This document shows, piece by piece, positions 35,719-44,406 of a DNA stretch of 50,301 nt. The stretch is from positions 1 to 50,301 of the forward strand of contig NZ_VULX01000018.1 of NCBI RefSeq assembly GCF_009696465.1, written 5' to 3'. Positions within the stretch are counted from its first letter, which is position 1, and every line of letters starts with the position of its first letter. A model generated the notes under the pieces. That model was given only the letters and a program-made list of their open reading frames with translations, ran no database searches and had not been told where the DNA came from. Made by a program: the position numbers and the translations under genes. Origin of the DNA: Inconstantimicrobium porci. Its GTDB lineage: Bacteria > Bacillota > Clostridia > Clostridiales > Clostridiaceae.

Positions 35719-36030
35719 TTAATTTAAAGCTTCTTCTGTAATTCTAGCCATATATTTTATTCTTTCTAAATCAAGCTTCAGTATTTCGCGTCCCTTATCT
35801 GTAATTAAATAAACTTTTCTTCTCTTGTCTTCACTAGGCACTGGCATTATAAACTTAAGCTTTAACAAATTATCTATAGCTCCATACAATGTGCCTGCTG
35901 CTAATCTGACGTTTCCCTCGCTAAGTTCCTCTACCTTCTGCATGATGATGTATCCATGTGCAGGCTTAAGCAATGCAAGAAGAATATAATATGTGGTTTC
36001 TGTCAGTGGTAAATTCTTATCTCTTTTCAT
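35719..36030 (-). CDS. PadR-family transcriptional regulator
   Basis: A 103-residue PadR repressor with a winged helix: TTYYILLALLKPAHGYIIMQKV, then RLAAGTLYGAIDNLLKLKFI and RKVYLITDKGREILKLDLERI. It is the short class without a long C-terminal dimer domain. It is the first gene of the PadR-DUF2812 operon. Just upstream is a promoter overlapped by repeated dyads (36072-36124), consistent with autoregulation. The effector is unknown. Confidence 0.92.
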   Translation of the reverse strand: MKRDKNLPLTETTYYILLALLKPAHGYIIMQKVEELSEGNVRLAAGTLYGAIDNLLKLKFIMPVPSEDKRRKVYLITDKGREILKLDLERIKYMARITEEALN

Positions 36031-36071
36031 AAATGCCTCCGTATATAAAGTTCAAATATATAGTTTGACTT

Positions 36072-36124
36072 TATACAGTTGAACTGTATAGTTAGATTAT
36101 ATATCGACCAACTGTATAATGCAA
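36072..36124 (-). promoter_or_regulatory. PadR promoter with operator dyad
   Basis: On the minus strand, TTGCAT (36124-36119) and TATAAT (36101-36096) have an ideal 17-base spacer. Downstream lies the perfect dyad TATACAGTT-G-AACTGTATA (36072-36090, plus strand), and a half site, CAACTGTATAAT, overlaps the -35 region. This arrangement suits repression of the operon by its own PadR protein. Confidence 0.7.
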
Positions 36125-36175
36125 GTGTAATTTCAAATAAAACCCAAAATATCCATCCCCCCTAAATGCAAAAAC

Positions 36176-36209
36176 AGCTCTAACCATCTTATATAAAATG
36201 GTTAGAGCT
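36176..36209 (-). terminator. Terminator on the minus strand
   Basis: AGCTCTAACCAT and ATGGTTAGAGCT form a 12-bp perfect stem. On the minus strand GTTTTTGC follows. It overlaps the 3' end of the broken gene at 36189. Confidence 0.7.
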
Positions 36210-36428
36210 TAGTGTAAAATTTAAACTTACCCCTCTGAAAAATCGCTTGTCCATAAAATATATACTGGCTTTTGGATTCTGTTTGAAAAACTTGACTTTA
36301 TTTGATGATGTGTTTGTTGAAAAATAGAAATAGAGAATGCCTTCTGACAAGTGATATTTAAATTCTTGTGGACTTTGAAATTGATATTTAGAAAATTGCT
36401 CATTTATAAAAGGTAAAGTAATACACAT
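36189..36428 (-). pseudogene. Remnant of a pyridoxamine-oxidase-like flavoprotein
   Basis: Residues 20-68 of this frame (SEGILYFYFSTNTSSNKVKFF, then NPKASIYFMDKRFFRGVSL) match the FMN-binding core of small pyridoxamine 5'-phosphate oxidase-fold proteins. The N-terminus before it is short and unrelated. The last ten residues are read through the terminator stem. About half of a normal 130-150-residue protein is missing. Function is lost. Confidence 0.6.
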
Positions 36429-36738
36429 GGTATAGGCTACCCCTAGTAAATTGATTTGGAATAAGCTTTATTAAAATGTTGATAGTTGCTATCGCTAACT
36501 CGGTTATATTAAAATTCTTTTCTGATAAGAAATAGTAAAATCTATTTAAGCAGACATTCCAATACTTTCTTATAAATTTATCATAAAGTAATTTTATAGA
36601 CTTAACTTCTTGCATATATAGAATTGAGATTACTATTATTTGAAAGTTATCAAAGCTTCGTTTATAAAAAATACTTTTATATGCAGTTAATATTTTTTTA
36701 ATGTATTAATTAGTGAATTATTACCAATACTATTCATA
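36429..36738 (-). other. Decayed stretch with a short unassigned frame
   Basis: A 71-codon frame at 36400-36615 on the minus strand (SIKLLYDKFIRKYWNVCLNRF) looks faintly like a TetR C-terminal domain, but it has no ribosome-binding site. It overlaps the flavoprotein remnant. I see no other feature. Confidence 0.3.
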
Positions 36739-36809
36739 GAACCAAACACCGTCCTTACAAAAGAGTTTGTTTGTTATGATTAGTTTGTACAGGAAACGGT
36801 TTTTGGTTC
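36739..36809. repeat. Long imperfect inverted repeat
   Basis: GAACCAAACACCGT (36739-36752) and ACGGTTTTTGGTTC (36796-36809) pair over 14 bp with one mismatch, and inner CCTTACAAA and TTTGTACAGG continue the stem. The words TGTAAGGACG and TGTACAGGAAA recall the arms at 38511-38620, but in inside-out order. Confidence 0.45.
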
Positions 36810-36817
36810 GTTGTATT

Positions 36818-36931
36818 TTATGGTAATTTAATTACTTGTAAAGTGGTGTATTGAATATACTTTTTGCCCTTATAATAAAATGCATCCTTTGGACAATTAC
36901 TCATACACCTCTGGCACATTAAGCACTTGCT
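36818..36931 (-). pseudogene. C-terminal remnant of a ferredoxin-type protein
   Basis: A frame without a start reads KCLMCQRCMSNCPKDAFYY and ends 17 residues later. It is one 4Fe-4S cluster motif (CxxCxxCxxxCP). The first half, with a second cluster or a flavodoxin domain as in EFR1-type proteins, is absent. Confidence 0.6.
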
Positions 36932-37024
36932 TCATTATATTTCATAATTTCTTAAAAAATTTTTCTTTCGTGCAAAAATTAAAATAGCCTTAGTAAATCT
37001 ATATTATTTACTAAGGCCAAAAAG

Positions 37025-38206
37025 TTAATTATTTTTTAGCCACATAATAGCTGAATATGTATGCATAGCTGCACCTGTGACTAATATATCTTCATTAAAT
37101 ACTACTTTTGGATTATGCATTGCTTCACCATATAAAGAATTTTCTTGCTTAGTACCAGCACCTAACATAAGATAGACACTTGGTACTTCATATGAATAAG
37201 AAGCAAAATCTTCTGAACCCATTCCGCCTCCTTCAAATAATACTACTGACTTTTCACCTAATAAGTCCTTTAAATAAGAGGTAATTTCCTTAGCTAAATC
37301 AGTATCATTAGTTAATGGTGGTACTGATGATAATTCTATTAGTTCAGCTTCTCCTCTAAACATCTTAGCAGTAGATACTACTATATCATTCATTCTCTTA
37401 AATATAAATTCTCCAGCTTCTTTATCTAAACTTCTAATAGTACCCTCCATTATAACTTCTTCTGGTATTATATTAGCTGCTTCTCCTCCAGAAAACTTAC
37501 CTATTGTTACAACAGCAGGTTTAGTGGCTGATACTTCTCTAGTAGTTACTTCTTGTAAAGCTAGGTATATGTGTGCTGCTATATTTATTGGGTCCACTCC
37601 TAACTCAGGCATAGCTCCATGACATCCAGTTCCCTTTACAACTATTCTAAATCTGTTACATCCAGCTATACTTGTTCCTAAACCACATAATACAACGTTT
37701 GAAGGTGTTCCAGAATGAACATGCATTGCCATAGCTGCATCTACATCAGGATTTTTAAGCACTCCAGCTTTTAGCATATTTTTAGCACCTTTAAACCCTT
37801 CTTCATTTGGTTGAAATACTAGTTTTACTGTTCCCTTTATTTGATCTTGATTTTGCTTTAAAAGCTTAGCTGCTCCTAAAAGCATAGCTGTATGCATATC
37901 ATGACCACATGCATGCATACAACCATTATTTGATTTAAAGTCACATTCAGTTGCTTCTTTCACTGGTAGTGCATCCATATCAGCTCTTAATAAAAATGTT
38001 TTTCCTGGCTCATTTCCTTCAATTGTTGCAACTATACCACTTTCACATATTTCCTTTGGATCATATCCAAATTCTTTTAACTTTTCTATTACATAAGATT
38101 TTGTTTTTGGTAATGCATCACCTACTTCTGGATTACTGTGAATAGTTCTTCTAAAATTTATTAAGTCTTCTTTTATTGATTTAGCTTGATTCATTATTTC
38201 ATTCAT
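37025..38206 (-). CDS. M20-family amidohydrolase
   Basis: A 393-residue cytosolic metallo-amidohydrolase of the M20D type (N-acyl-amino-acid or hippurate hydrolases, IAA-amino-acid hydrolases). The metal ligands are visible in the motifs MHACGHDMHTAM (near 98-109), NEEG (near 133-136) and HVHS, plus EDFA toward the C-terminus. The family hydrolyses an amide bond to free an amino acid and an acid. The start has GAGG. The T-box at 38621-38868 on the same strand lies about 415 bases upstream. It fits the role if this gene supplies an amino acid, but inverted repeats in between leave the connection uncertain. Confidence 0.92.
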   Translation of the reverse strand: MNEIMNQAKSIKEDLINFRRTIHSNPEVGDALPKTKSYVIEKLKEFGYDPKEICESGIVATIEGNEPGKTFLLRADMDALPVKEATECDFKSNNGCMHACGHDMHTAMLLGAAKLLKQNQDQIKGTVKLVFQPNEEGFKGAKNMLKAGVLKNPDVDAAMAMHVHSGTPSNVVLCGLGTSIAGCNRFRIVVKGTGCHGAMPELGVDPINIAAHIYLALQEVTTREVSATKPAVVTIGKFSGGEAANIIPEEVIMEGTIRSLDKEAGEFIFKRMNDIVVSTAKMFRGEAELIELSSVPPLTNDTDLAKEITSYLKDLLGEKSVVLFEGGGMGSEDFASYSYEVPSVYLMLGAGTKQENSLYGEAMHNPKVVFNEDILVTGAAMHTYSAIMWLKNN

Positions 38207-38516
38207 AAAAAAACCTCACTTATATTTAAATTTTAATAAAGCATATAAGATAATATATACTATCTTATATACTTTCCCAAAAATTAATAAATAAATTCAA
38301 CAAACTTTATTCAAGATTCTTCATTTATTTTTAATATTATACCAATTTTTCATATAAATCAACATACCTACTCTAGTATTTTTATTTGTATTTTCAACAT
38401 TTTTTTAATTAATATTAAACATTGAATAGAGAATAATTTATTATTTATCAAGCACTCTATCTTTTTACAAGAGGAAATGCAATAACATCCCTTATTGATT
38501 CTGATTCTGTAAGGAC

Positions 38517-38611
38517 GAAATTGCATTCTACCATTCTTTTACACAAACGTGTAAACCCTTTATTATCAAAACTTTATGTTATTAAAAATTGCAGTTTTTG
38601 AATACAATTTC
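38517..38611 (+). repeat. GAAATTGCATTC inverted repeat, copy 2
   Basis: GAAATTGCATTC (38517-38528) and GAATACAATTTC (38600-38611) pair with one mismatch. The preceding word TGTAAGGAC and the following CCTATACA extend the symmetry. The left arm and the sequence before it match the element at 28302 closely. It lies between the T-box terminator and the M20 gene. Confidence 0.5.
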
Positions 38612-38620
38612 CTATACAAT

Positions 38621-38868
38621 AAAAAAACTTTCACCCCCAAGACTTATATAATCTTGAGGACGAAAGTAATATGTTCGTGGTACCACCTCAGTTTATGTAT
38701 ATATCACTATATACACCTCTTCAAGTACGTCAAAATTTGAGATACTCTATATCTATAACGGGATATCCCGTCACATCCTACTCCTGCAAGTAACAGGCTC
38801 AGTGTGCAGCTCCGAGTTCTTTTTCAATAAATATTCATTGCTTTATCTCACCATACAAAGCTCTCTTT
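38621..38868 (-). promoter_or_regulatory. T-box leader upstream of the M20 amidohydrolase
   Basis: On the minus strand AGAGAG (38866) begins stem I with GCTTT...AAAGC. A stem ACGGGATATCCCGT follows, then the T-box AGGTGGTACCACG (38688-38676). A long terminator, ACTTTCGTCCTCAAGA...TCTTGGGGGTGAAAGT, and poly-T end at 38621. The 5' end overlaps the last 21 bases of the HI0074-like gene. I could not assign the specifier codon. Confidence 0.87.
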
Positions 38869-39255
38869 AATATACTCTTTTTCTATATTAATTTTTAATG
38901 CGTCAAACATATCTACATATTTTGCTTTAGTATTTCTAACTATATCTATAGCAATATCTTTATTATATGAATGAGCTACATTATTTCTTGATACTAAAGC
39001 ATCAAGCCAGACTTTATCATTATTGATTAATCCAACAGAATATGCCAGTTTAATAATACTTCTAGGAGAACCTGTTTCTGCCCCTGCAACTCCATCATAT
39101 GCCAAAACTTCTTTCATTGCCTTCCATGACTGTTCAAAACATATGCTGTATAACGCTACTAAACCTGTTAATGTAACATTATCGTATGGCTCATTATATT
39201 TATATATATCTTTTAAATTGTCCAAAGAATTACAAAAGTTTTCAAATTTTTTCAT
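38848..39255 (-). CDS. HI0074/HepT-like nucleotidyltransferase-associated protein
   Basis: A 135-residue helical protein of the HI0074 family (nucleotidyltransferase substrate-binding type): LTGLVALYSICFEQSWKAMK, then GSPRSIIKLAYSVGLI and SRNNVAHSYNKDIA, whose R-N-H pattern recalls the HEPN RNase motif Rx4-6H. I place the start at the ATG at 39255, which overlaps the upstream nucleotidyltransferase by 14 bases. The last residues KESFVW are encoded by the beginning of the T-box leader. The pair resembles the MNT/HEPN toxin-antitoxin systems, in which this protein is the RNase toxin or the substrate-binding subunit. Confidence 0.82.
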   Translation of the reverse strand: MKKFENFCNSLDNLKDIYKYNEPYDNVTLTGLVALYSICFEQSWKAMKEVLAYDGVAGAETGSPRSIIKLAYSVGLINNDKVWLDALVSRNNVAHSYNKDIAIDIVRNTKAKYVDMFDALKINIEKEYIKESFVW

Positions 39256-39553
39256 ATAGCACAACTCCATCTCTATTAATTGATTCCAGCAGTTCACTCT
39301 GAACAGCTCGTCCTAAATCAACAATATCATACATAAGCAGAGTGGTAGTTTCTTCATCCACTGCTAAAGTAAATTCAGGCACATCACCACCTATAACTGC
39401 TAAATCTATATCACTTCTTTTTTTATAATCTCCTCTAGCACGAGAGCCAAATAAAATCACTTTTTTTATGTTATATTTTAGTGCTAGTTCTTCGATCTGT
39501 GTTAAAACTACTTCACTTATCTCAGTCATTTTTGATAACTTCTTCTTATCCAA
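39242..39553 (-). CDS. MNT-domain nucleotidyltransferase
   Basis: A 103-residue minimal nucleotidyltransferase. The active-site motif GSRARGDYKKRSDIDLAV (GSxARG with DxD) is at about 40-57. This is the HI0073/MntA type. In TA systems MntA adenylylates and inactivates its HEPN partner. The best start is a TTG at 39553 with AGGAGG 9 bases upstream. The ATG at 39574 has no ribosome-binding site. It is encoded in an operon with the HI0074-like gene, with overlapping coding ends. Confidence 0.85.
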   Translation of the reverse strand: MDKKKLSKMTEISEVVLTQIEELALKYNIKKVILFGSRARGDYKKRSDIDLAVIGGDVPEFTLAVDEETTTLLMYDIVDLGRAVQSELLESINRDGVVLYEKI

Positions 39554-39658
39554 GACTATGCTTCCTCCTATCATAGAATACTCAATCTATAATATTAACT
39601 CTAATAATTATATCATAGCCATATATCGACTTCTATAAACATGCATTCTTTAATATAT

Positions 39659-40618
39659 TTATATTTCATCTCCCCAGTCAGCTTTTCTAGCCTTCTTGTA
39701 TAAATCCTTGTCTCTTTTAAAAACATCCATTTTTTCTATGCCGTCTCTGCTGCATACATCAAGAGTTATTCTTCCCTTGGCAGTGATTGGATGTCTTAAT
39801 ATTCTAAGGTCTGCTTTATTGTATTCTTCTTTTGAAAGTGCAAGATAAGCAAACTTTTCATCTTCATAAGGAACATCTGCATTTTTAAGCTGTCTGTGAA
39901 GTCTGCTTCTTGGTATTCTGCATGAGAAATGACACCAGTCATCCCCTTTAAGCGCGCATTTTTCTTCATGTGGACATGGAGCAACAACATGAGCACCTTT
40001 AGCTAAAAGATGTTCTCTTATTCTTTTTAAGTTGTTATAGCCAACAGGAGTTCCAGGCTCAACAAATAACGCTATCTTATCTGCAGCATTCCATATCTTT
40101 TCAGCAGCCTTGATTCTTTCTTCCTCGCTTAATTCATTAAGCACATAAGATACTGTCACAAGATCTGCTCTTTCAGTAATATCTCCTTTTATAAGGTCAA
40201 ATTCTTTCCAAACTGCATTTTTTAAGACTTCTGAACCTTCGCTCATTATAGCTTTTCCAATGTTACGCATAGCACTTTCTCTTTCAAGACACGTTACACT
40301 TTCAAGGTCAATAAGAGTATCACAAGCCCATGTTGCAGCGCCAGTTCCAGCTCCAATATCAAGAAGCGAATTAATCTTGCAGCCTTCCACATTATCAAGA
40401 GTATAATTAAGCGCAGTAAAAACCGCACCATATGTAGCCGGCATTCTTACAACAGAATAAGCAGCAGCTTCATCATCCTCAGTTAAAAGACGCTTACCCT
40501 CTCCACTCTCATTTCTATATCTATTGCTGATATTTTCAGCATTCTTCATCAGGTCACCTTTTTTTAGACCATTAATCACATTTTCAACAGCTGTTTTTAA
40601 TTCTATAGGTAATTCCAT
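39659..40618 (-). CDS. Rsm22-family protein
   Basis: A 319-residue predicted methyltransferase of the Rsm22 family, named from the mitochondrial small-ribosomal-subunit protein. The Rossmann SAM-binding motif SLLDIGAGTGAATWA is near 93-107, with SYVLNELSEEE as motif IV and EPGTPVGYNNL. A cysteine cluster, CPHEEKCALKGDDWCHFSCR, near 220-239, matches the metal-binding insert of this family. The substrate is probably rRNA or the ribosome assembly process, but in bacteria it is unproven. The start has GAGGAAG upstream. It is not in an obvious operon. Confidence 0.87.
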   Translation of the reverse strand: MELPIELKTAVENVINGLKKGDLMKNAENISNRYRNESGEGKRLLTEDDEAAAYSVVRMPATYGAVFTALNYTLDNVEGCKINSLLDIGAGTGAATWACDTLIDLESVTCLERESAMRNIGKAIMSEGSEVLKNAVWKEFDLIKGDITERADLVTVSYVLNELSEEERIKAAEKIWNAADKIALFVEPGTPVGYNNLKRIREHLLAKGAHVVAPCPHEEKCALKGDDWCHFSCRIPRSRLHRQLKNADVPYEDEKFAYLALSKEEYNKADLRILRHPITAKGRITLDVCSRDGIEKMDVFKRDKDLYKKARKADWGDEI

Positions 40619-40727
40619 TAATTCTTCCTCACTCGTGTTAATTTATTAGTATATTTTCAAAAATCCTACTGCTATTGTATCAGAACTTGCGAAAAAAAAC
40701 TAACAAATTCATTTTTAAATCTAACTT

Positions 40728-42290
40728 CTATTCTATCCAGCTGTTTATCTGCTTTACGTACCTCCACTTTGAGAACAGATAAAATACAGCCTGCAGTGCT
40801 ATATAAATTGCTTCAATAAACATAAAATATTTCATATGCAGCATTCCCACTGCTTTTACTGCAAAGATAGCATGAAGTGTTGCAATGGCTACTGGCAGGA
40901 AGAACATGATAAAACTCTGAAAACTGATAGTCTTGTTAAGTTCCTGTTTAGTTACACCTATCTTCTTAAGTCCCATGAAATCATATTTATCCTTCTGGAT
41001 TTCATTAAACATCTTAAAGTATAATATGCTGCCTGTTGCAATATTGTATTGTTTGAATAATGCACCTTTTTATTAGGATTTTTCTTGACGTCGCAGTTTT
41101 CAGCTTTAAGCAGATTAATTTTTTCCCTGTTTATAACTTCAAGCTTATTCCTGCTTAAGATTTCATCGATTTTTCCTTCAGCTATTACGTTGTGAGAATT
41201 AACTCCCTGCTCCATAACAGCTATATCATTGGGCTCGTTATTCCTTATTCCATCTAGTGTGACCTGCTGAAGAGAATATACGCTTGCAGCTGTTGCCAAA
41301 GTAACACCGCTTAAGATGGAGGTTATAAACATAACTTTTGCATTATACTTAAGCTTGTAGATAATCTGAGACAGTGTAATCATGTTTATACCTTTATAAA
41401 AGACATGTCTGCTGTTTTTAAGCTTATCAGTAAAATAGACACTAAACTGCGTAAATAACAATCTTGTACCAACTACCACTACGATAAAAATAGGAATCAT
41501 CGTAAAAACAATGTACGCTTTTGACATAACTGCAGCTACATATGAACCTGCGATCAAAAGTATTGACAAAACTGCCTTAAACTTTGAAAACTTTGGATTC
41601 TTTTTAGGAACCCTTGAGCCTTTTAAAAGCTCTGCGATATTGCTGTTCTTAATTTTGAAACTCATCATTAAACTTATGATATTTAGCACTAGCAAAAAGC
41701 TGATTGTAGTTACAATAAGTGCTTTTGGTGAAATGACAAAGCTTACCTGTCCGCCTAAATCTATAATTGCTTCTACTGCCATGTAAAACAGTTTTGAAAA
41801 AAGCATGCCAAAGAAAAGACATGTGACAACTGAAGCTACAGATATTATCATGTTTTCTGTAATTACATATCTTCTTATCTGGCTCTTTGTAAGACCAAAC
41901 ATAGCTAAAAGTCCGAATTCCTTTTCCCTGCCTGCTATAGATGTATATTTCACAGCATTGATTACAAGCTGGCTTATAACAAAGTATATCCACTTTTTAT
42001 CAGTCTGCACAAGAGTGCTCTCCCCTATAATTTCAGGAAAAATCCTCTTCCTTATTAATATCTTTTTGTTATCATTAATAACTTTTCTTAAAATGCTCAT
42101 ATGTCATAAATATCATGTAAAATACAACAGCAATTCCATAGACATAAATTATGTTTCCAGCTGGAATGGTCACTTTGCTGATCTTTATAGTAAGGCACAT
42201 TACTATAAACGCAAGTGATATTCCTCCAAAATATATAATTGTATAAAACAGCCTGTGTTTTAAAAAATCTCTAAACTTCATTTTCTTCAC
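40728..42290 (-). pseudogene. Collapsed BceS-BceB locus
   Basis: From 42290 down, the membrane part of a BceS-like histidine kinase (about 70 residues) ends in a stop. A second frame (42100-40958) starts with the kinase piece VINDNKKILIRKRIFPE and TDKKWIYFVISQLVINAVKYTS. It then switches, without a break, to a BceB permease at REKEFGLLAMFGLTKSQIRR and runs for about 300 residues. Another frameshift leads to the last 94 permease residues (MGLKKIGVTKQELNKTISFQ), ending at 40728. The kinase catalytic domain, the whole ATPase gene and parts of the permease are deleted. The fused frame is a deletion product rather than a designed fusion. Confidence 0.8.
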
Positions 42291-42296
42291 TTCTCT

Positions 42297-42460
42297 TTAC
42301 TTAGTCCAGTTATCAGTAAGGATATACACCTGCCCGCGTTTTGTTGTTATGGCATCATTGATATTTTTATCACTATACAGTACTAAATCACCTAATCGCA
42401 CATAATCATTATCACCAGATGCAACTTTAGAGGATGTTCTCACAATTGCTGCTCCACTAA
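42297..42460 (-). pseudogene. Unrecognised C-terminal fragment before the collapsed locus
   Basis: A minus-strand frame without a start ends at 42297, 6 bases before the kinase start. It reads VRTSSKVASGDNDYVRLGDL and TTKRGQVYILTDNWTK. Close spacing suggests it was the preceding gene of the same operon. The family is not recognised, and the plus-strand surface-protein frame overlaps its beginning, so one of the two is accidental there. Confidence 0.3.
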
Positions 42461-43420
42461 CACTAACTCTTGAAACTTTAGCTCTATGCAGTAATTATCA
42501 GCTATGGGTTGTTGCAGAAAACGGTACTACTTTACAGGCTCCTTATCAGTTAGAGGAAGGTGCTGTACTAGATGCAGGCACTTATACACTACAGCTTCGT
42601 AAACTTGTAAATGGTGCATACACTGCAGTATTTGATATTCCTTGTAATTTTATAGGAGTTTTCTCAATGTTATTCAGTGTATCAGGATGTAATGGCGGCG
42701 GAAATACACCTGCATGCGCAGCAAATCCTATAGATAATGGAGATTTTGAGCTTCTGCCTCATGAGACTAACAACGTAGTTTCATTATGGGATGTAGCTCA
42801 TAGTGGAACAGGTTATGCGAAAACAACTGCAAAAGCAGTATTAACTAACAATGATCCATTACGTGGTTTTACAAGGACTTACAATCCAATAAGTGGAGAT
42901 TATTTTGCACTACTAAAGACTGGATCTTCAAAAGCTGCACCTACTTCTCTTTCTCAGACTTTTACTGCCTGCGCTGGAGATACTATTCAAGGTTCTGCCT
43001 TTTTCTTTACAGGAGAAACAGCTAGGATATGTGTAAATCATGATTCTGCTTCTGTTGACATTTACAACGAAAATGGCAATAGAGTAACAAACCTATTCAA
43101 TGCTGCTGGAAATTATAATCAGCCTCAGTTTGGAACTACAGACTGGATGGACTGGTCTTACACTTTCACTAAAGATGGGACTTATAGGCTGGTAGGTCGT
43201 GTTACAAGCGCTGACAACAACTATGAGGATTCTTATTTTTGAGAATATACCATATGGCAAATACAACCTTACACTTTCTCTGCCATATGGTATGAAAGTT
43301 TCTGAGCAGCTTGTAAAATACTATTATGGCTCAAAAATAAATCCTAAAAATAATTCAGTTATAGTCGTTGTATCTGGCAAGGATATTATCGATACTTTTA
43401 TCGGCCTATATTTTATATAA
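42405..43420 (+). pseudogene. Broken surface or adhesin-like protein
   Basis: The frame is open from about 42405 without a start. It reads VLTIAAPLTLTLETLALC, a beta-rich segment YTLQLRKLVNGAYTAVFDIPC and, after an ATG at 42667, a domain like those after IDNGDFEL in bacterial extracellular proteins (SLWDVAHSGTGYAKTTA, TFTACAGDTIQGSAFFF). It stops at 43240 (TGA). A different frame (to 43420) continues with ENIPYGKYNLTLSLPYGM and IIDTFIGLYFI, which looks like another repeat unit of the same kind of protein. The N-terminus with signal peptide and the C-terminal anchor are missing. Confidence 0.55.
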
Positions 43421-43445
43421 TGCAGAACTCAGCTTTAAAAGTTTA

Positions 43446-43504
43446 TTCTTAACAGGACTGTTAAACGGTTTATACAAGCCTATACTACAGTCCTTATTTA
43501 AGAA
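43446..43504. terminator. Large hairpin at the end of the GNAT gene
   Basis: TTCTTA and TAAGAA form the outer stem, and AGGACTGT and ACAGTCCT the inner 8-bp stem. It overlaps the stop of the minus-strand GNAT gene at 43498. The T run is weak, so its role in termination is uncertain. Confidence 0.4.
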
Positions 43505-44034
43505 TCCTTTCTACTACCTTCCCACATCTCTCTTGTAATAATGTAATCATAGGAATCAAATGTTGTATTAAGCGTTCTTGAAACATATTTATCATTACAT
43601 TCAAACTTAAAACCGCACTTTTCTATCACGCGTTTTGAGCCTGTATTGTTTGTAAAGCAGCAGGCATAAACGTTATCCACTACGTTTCCTTTAAACAGGT
43701 ACTCTAAAACTGCCTGTACAACTTCTGTCATAATGCCTTTTCCCCAGTAATCCTTATTAAGAACATAGCCAAGTTCCTTAGTGTCTGCTCTTCCTTCTTC
43801 AGAATCCTTATGTATTCCTATATGTCCAATAACCTTGTTATTTTCCTTATAGACAATCGCATACTGCTCTATTGATTTCATAAACATCTTAAGTATGCTT
43901 TTAGATTCAAATATGCTTTCATGATGCTTCCAGCCAGCCTTTTCCCCAACGCCTTCCTGACTGCAGTATTCATTGAGGTCTTTTATATCCTCTTCTTTAA
44001 ATCTTCTTAGTATTACTCTTTCTGTTTCAATCAT
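43498..44034 (-). CDS. RimJ/RimL-type GNAT acetyltransferase
   Basis: A 178-residue acetyltransferase. It starts with MIETERVILRRFKEEDIKDL (the classic RimJ/L first strand), has the cofactor loop YWGKGIMTEVVQAV near 113-126 and the C-terminal NNTGSKRVIEKCGF. Such enzymes acetylate protein N-termini or small molecules. The substrate cannot be predicted. The start has GGGGGAT upstream. Full length and complete. A stub of a similar gene lies at 14377. Confidence 0.9.
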   Translation of the reverse strand: MIETERVILRRFKEEDIKDLNEYCSQEGVGEKAGWKHHESIFESKSILKMFMKSIEQYAIVYKENNKVIGHIGIHKDSEEGRADTKELGYVLNKDYWGKGIMTEVVQAVLEYLFKGNVVDNVYACCFTNNTGSKRVIEKCGFKFECNDKYVSRTLNTTFDSYDYIITREMWEGSRKDS

Positions 44035-44339
44035 AGAAATGTCATCCCCCTGTTATGTATGTATTTAGTTATTGTATCACAGCGCCTCATAATTTACCAT
44101 ATTTATTTTATTATGGATTAATATGTATTTATCATTCTGTTAAAAATATATATGCACAAGTGTCATTTTTGTTCATTTGTCATTTAACAGCAATCTAAAT
44201 TATAATATTATCAATATAAATTTTGTGTATAGGATAATATTTTTTATCAAAAGATCATATTTTAATAGAATATAACAAATAATGATATTGTTGCTTAATA
44301 TAAATAATGTTAAAATAGGAAAACGAACTTATGGTAAAT

Positions 44340-44370
44340 AAAAGTACATATACACACTGTACTTTTTTAT
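44340..44370 (+). terminator. Terminator upstream of the YitT gene
   Basis: AAAAGTACA and TGTACTTTT (9 bp) are followed by TTATATA. It lies 36 bases before the YitT start, so it could end an upstream transcript or attenuate the YitT gene. The 300 bases before it (44035-44339) are AT-rich and show no gene. Confidence 0.55.
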
Positions 44371-44406
44371 ATAAATCAAAAGATAAACTTACTAAAGAGG
44401 TATGTT

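Noticed and set aside
36400-36615. 71-residue minus-strand gene
   Set aside because: No ribosome-binding site, overlaps another remnant and only faint TetR-like similarity. Kept as part of a decayed stretch.
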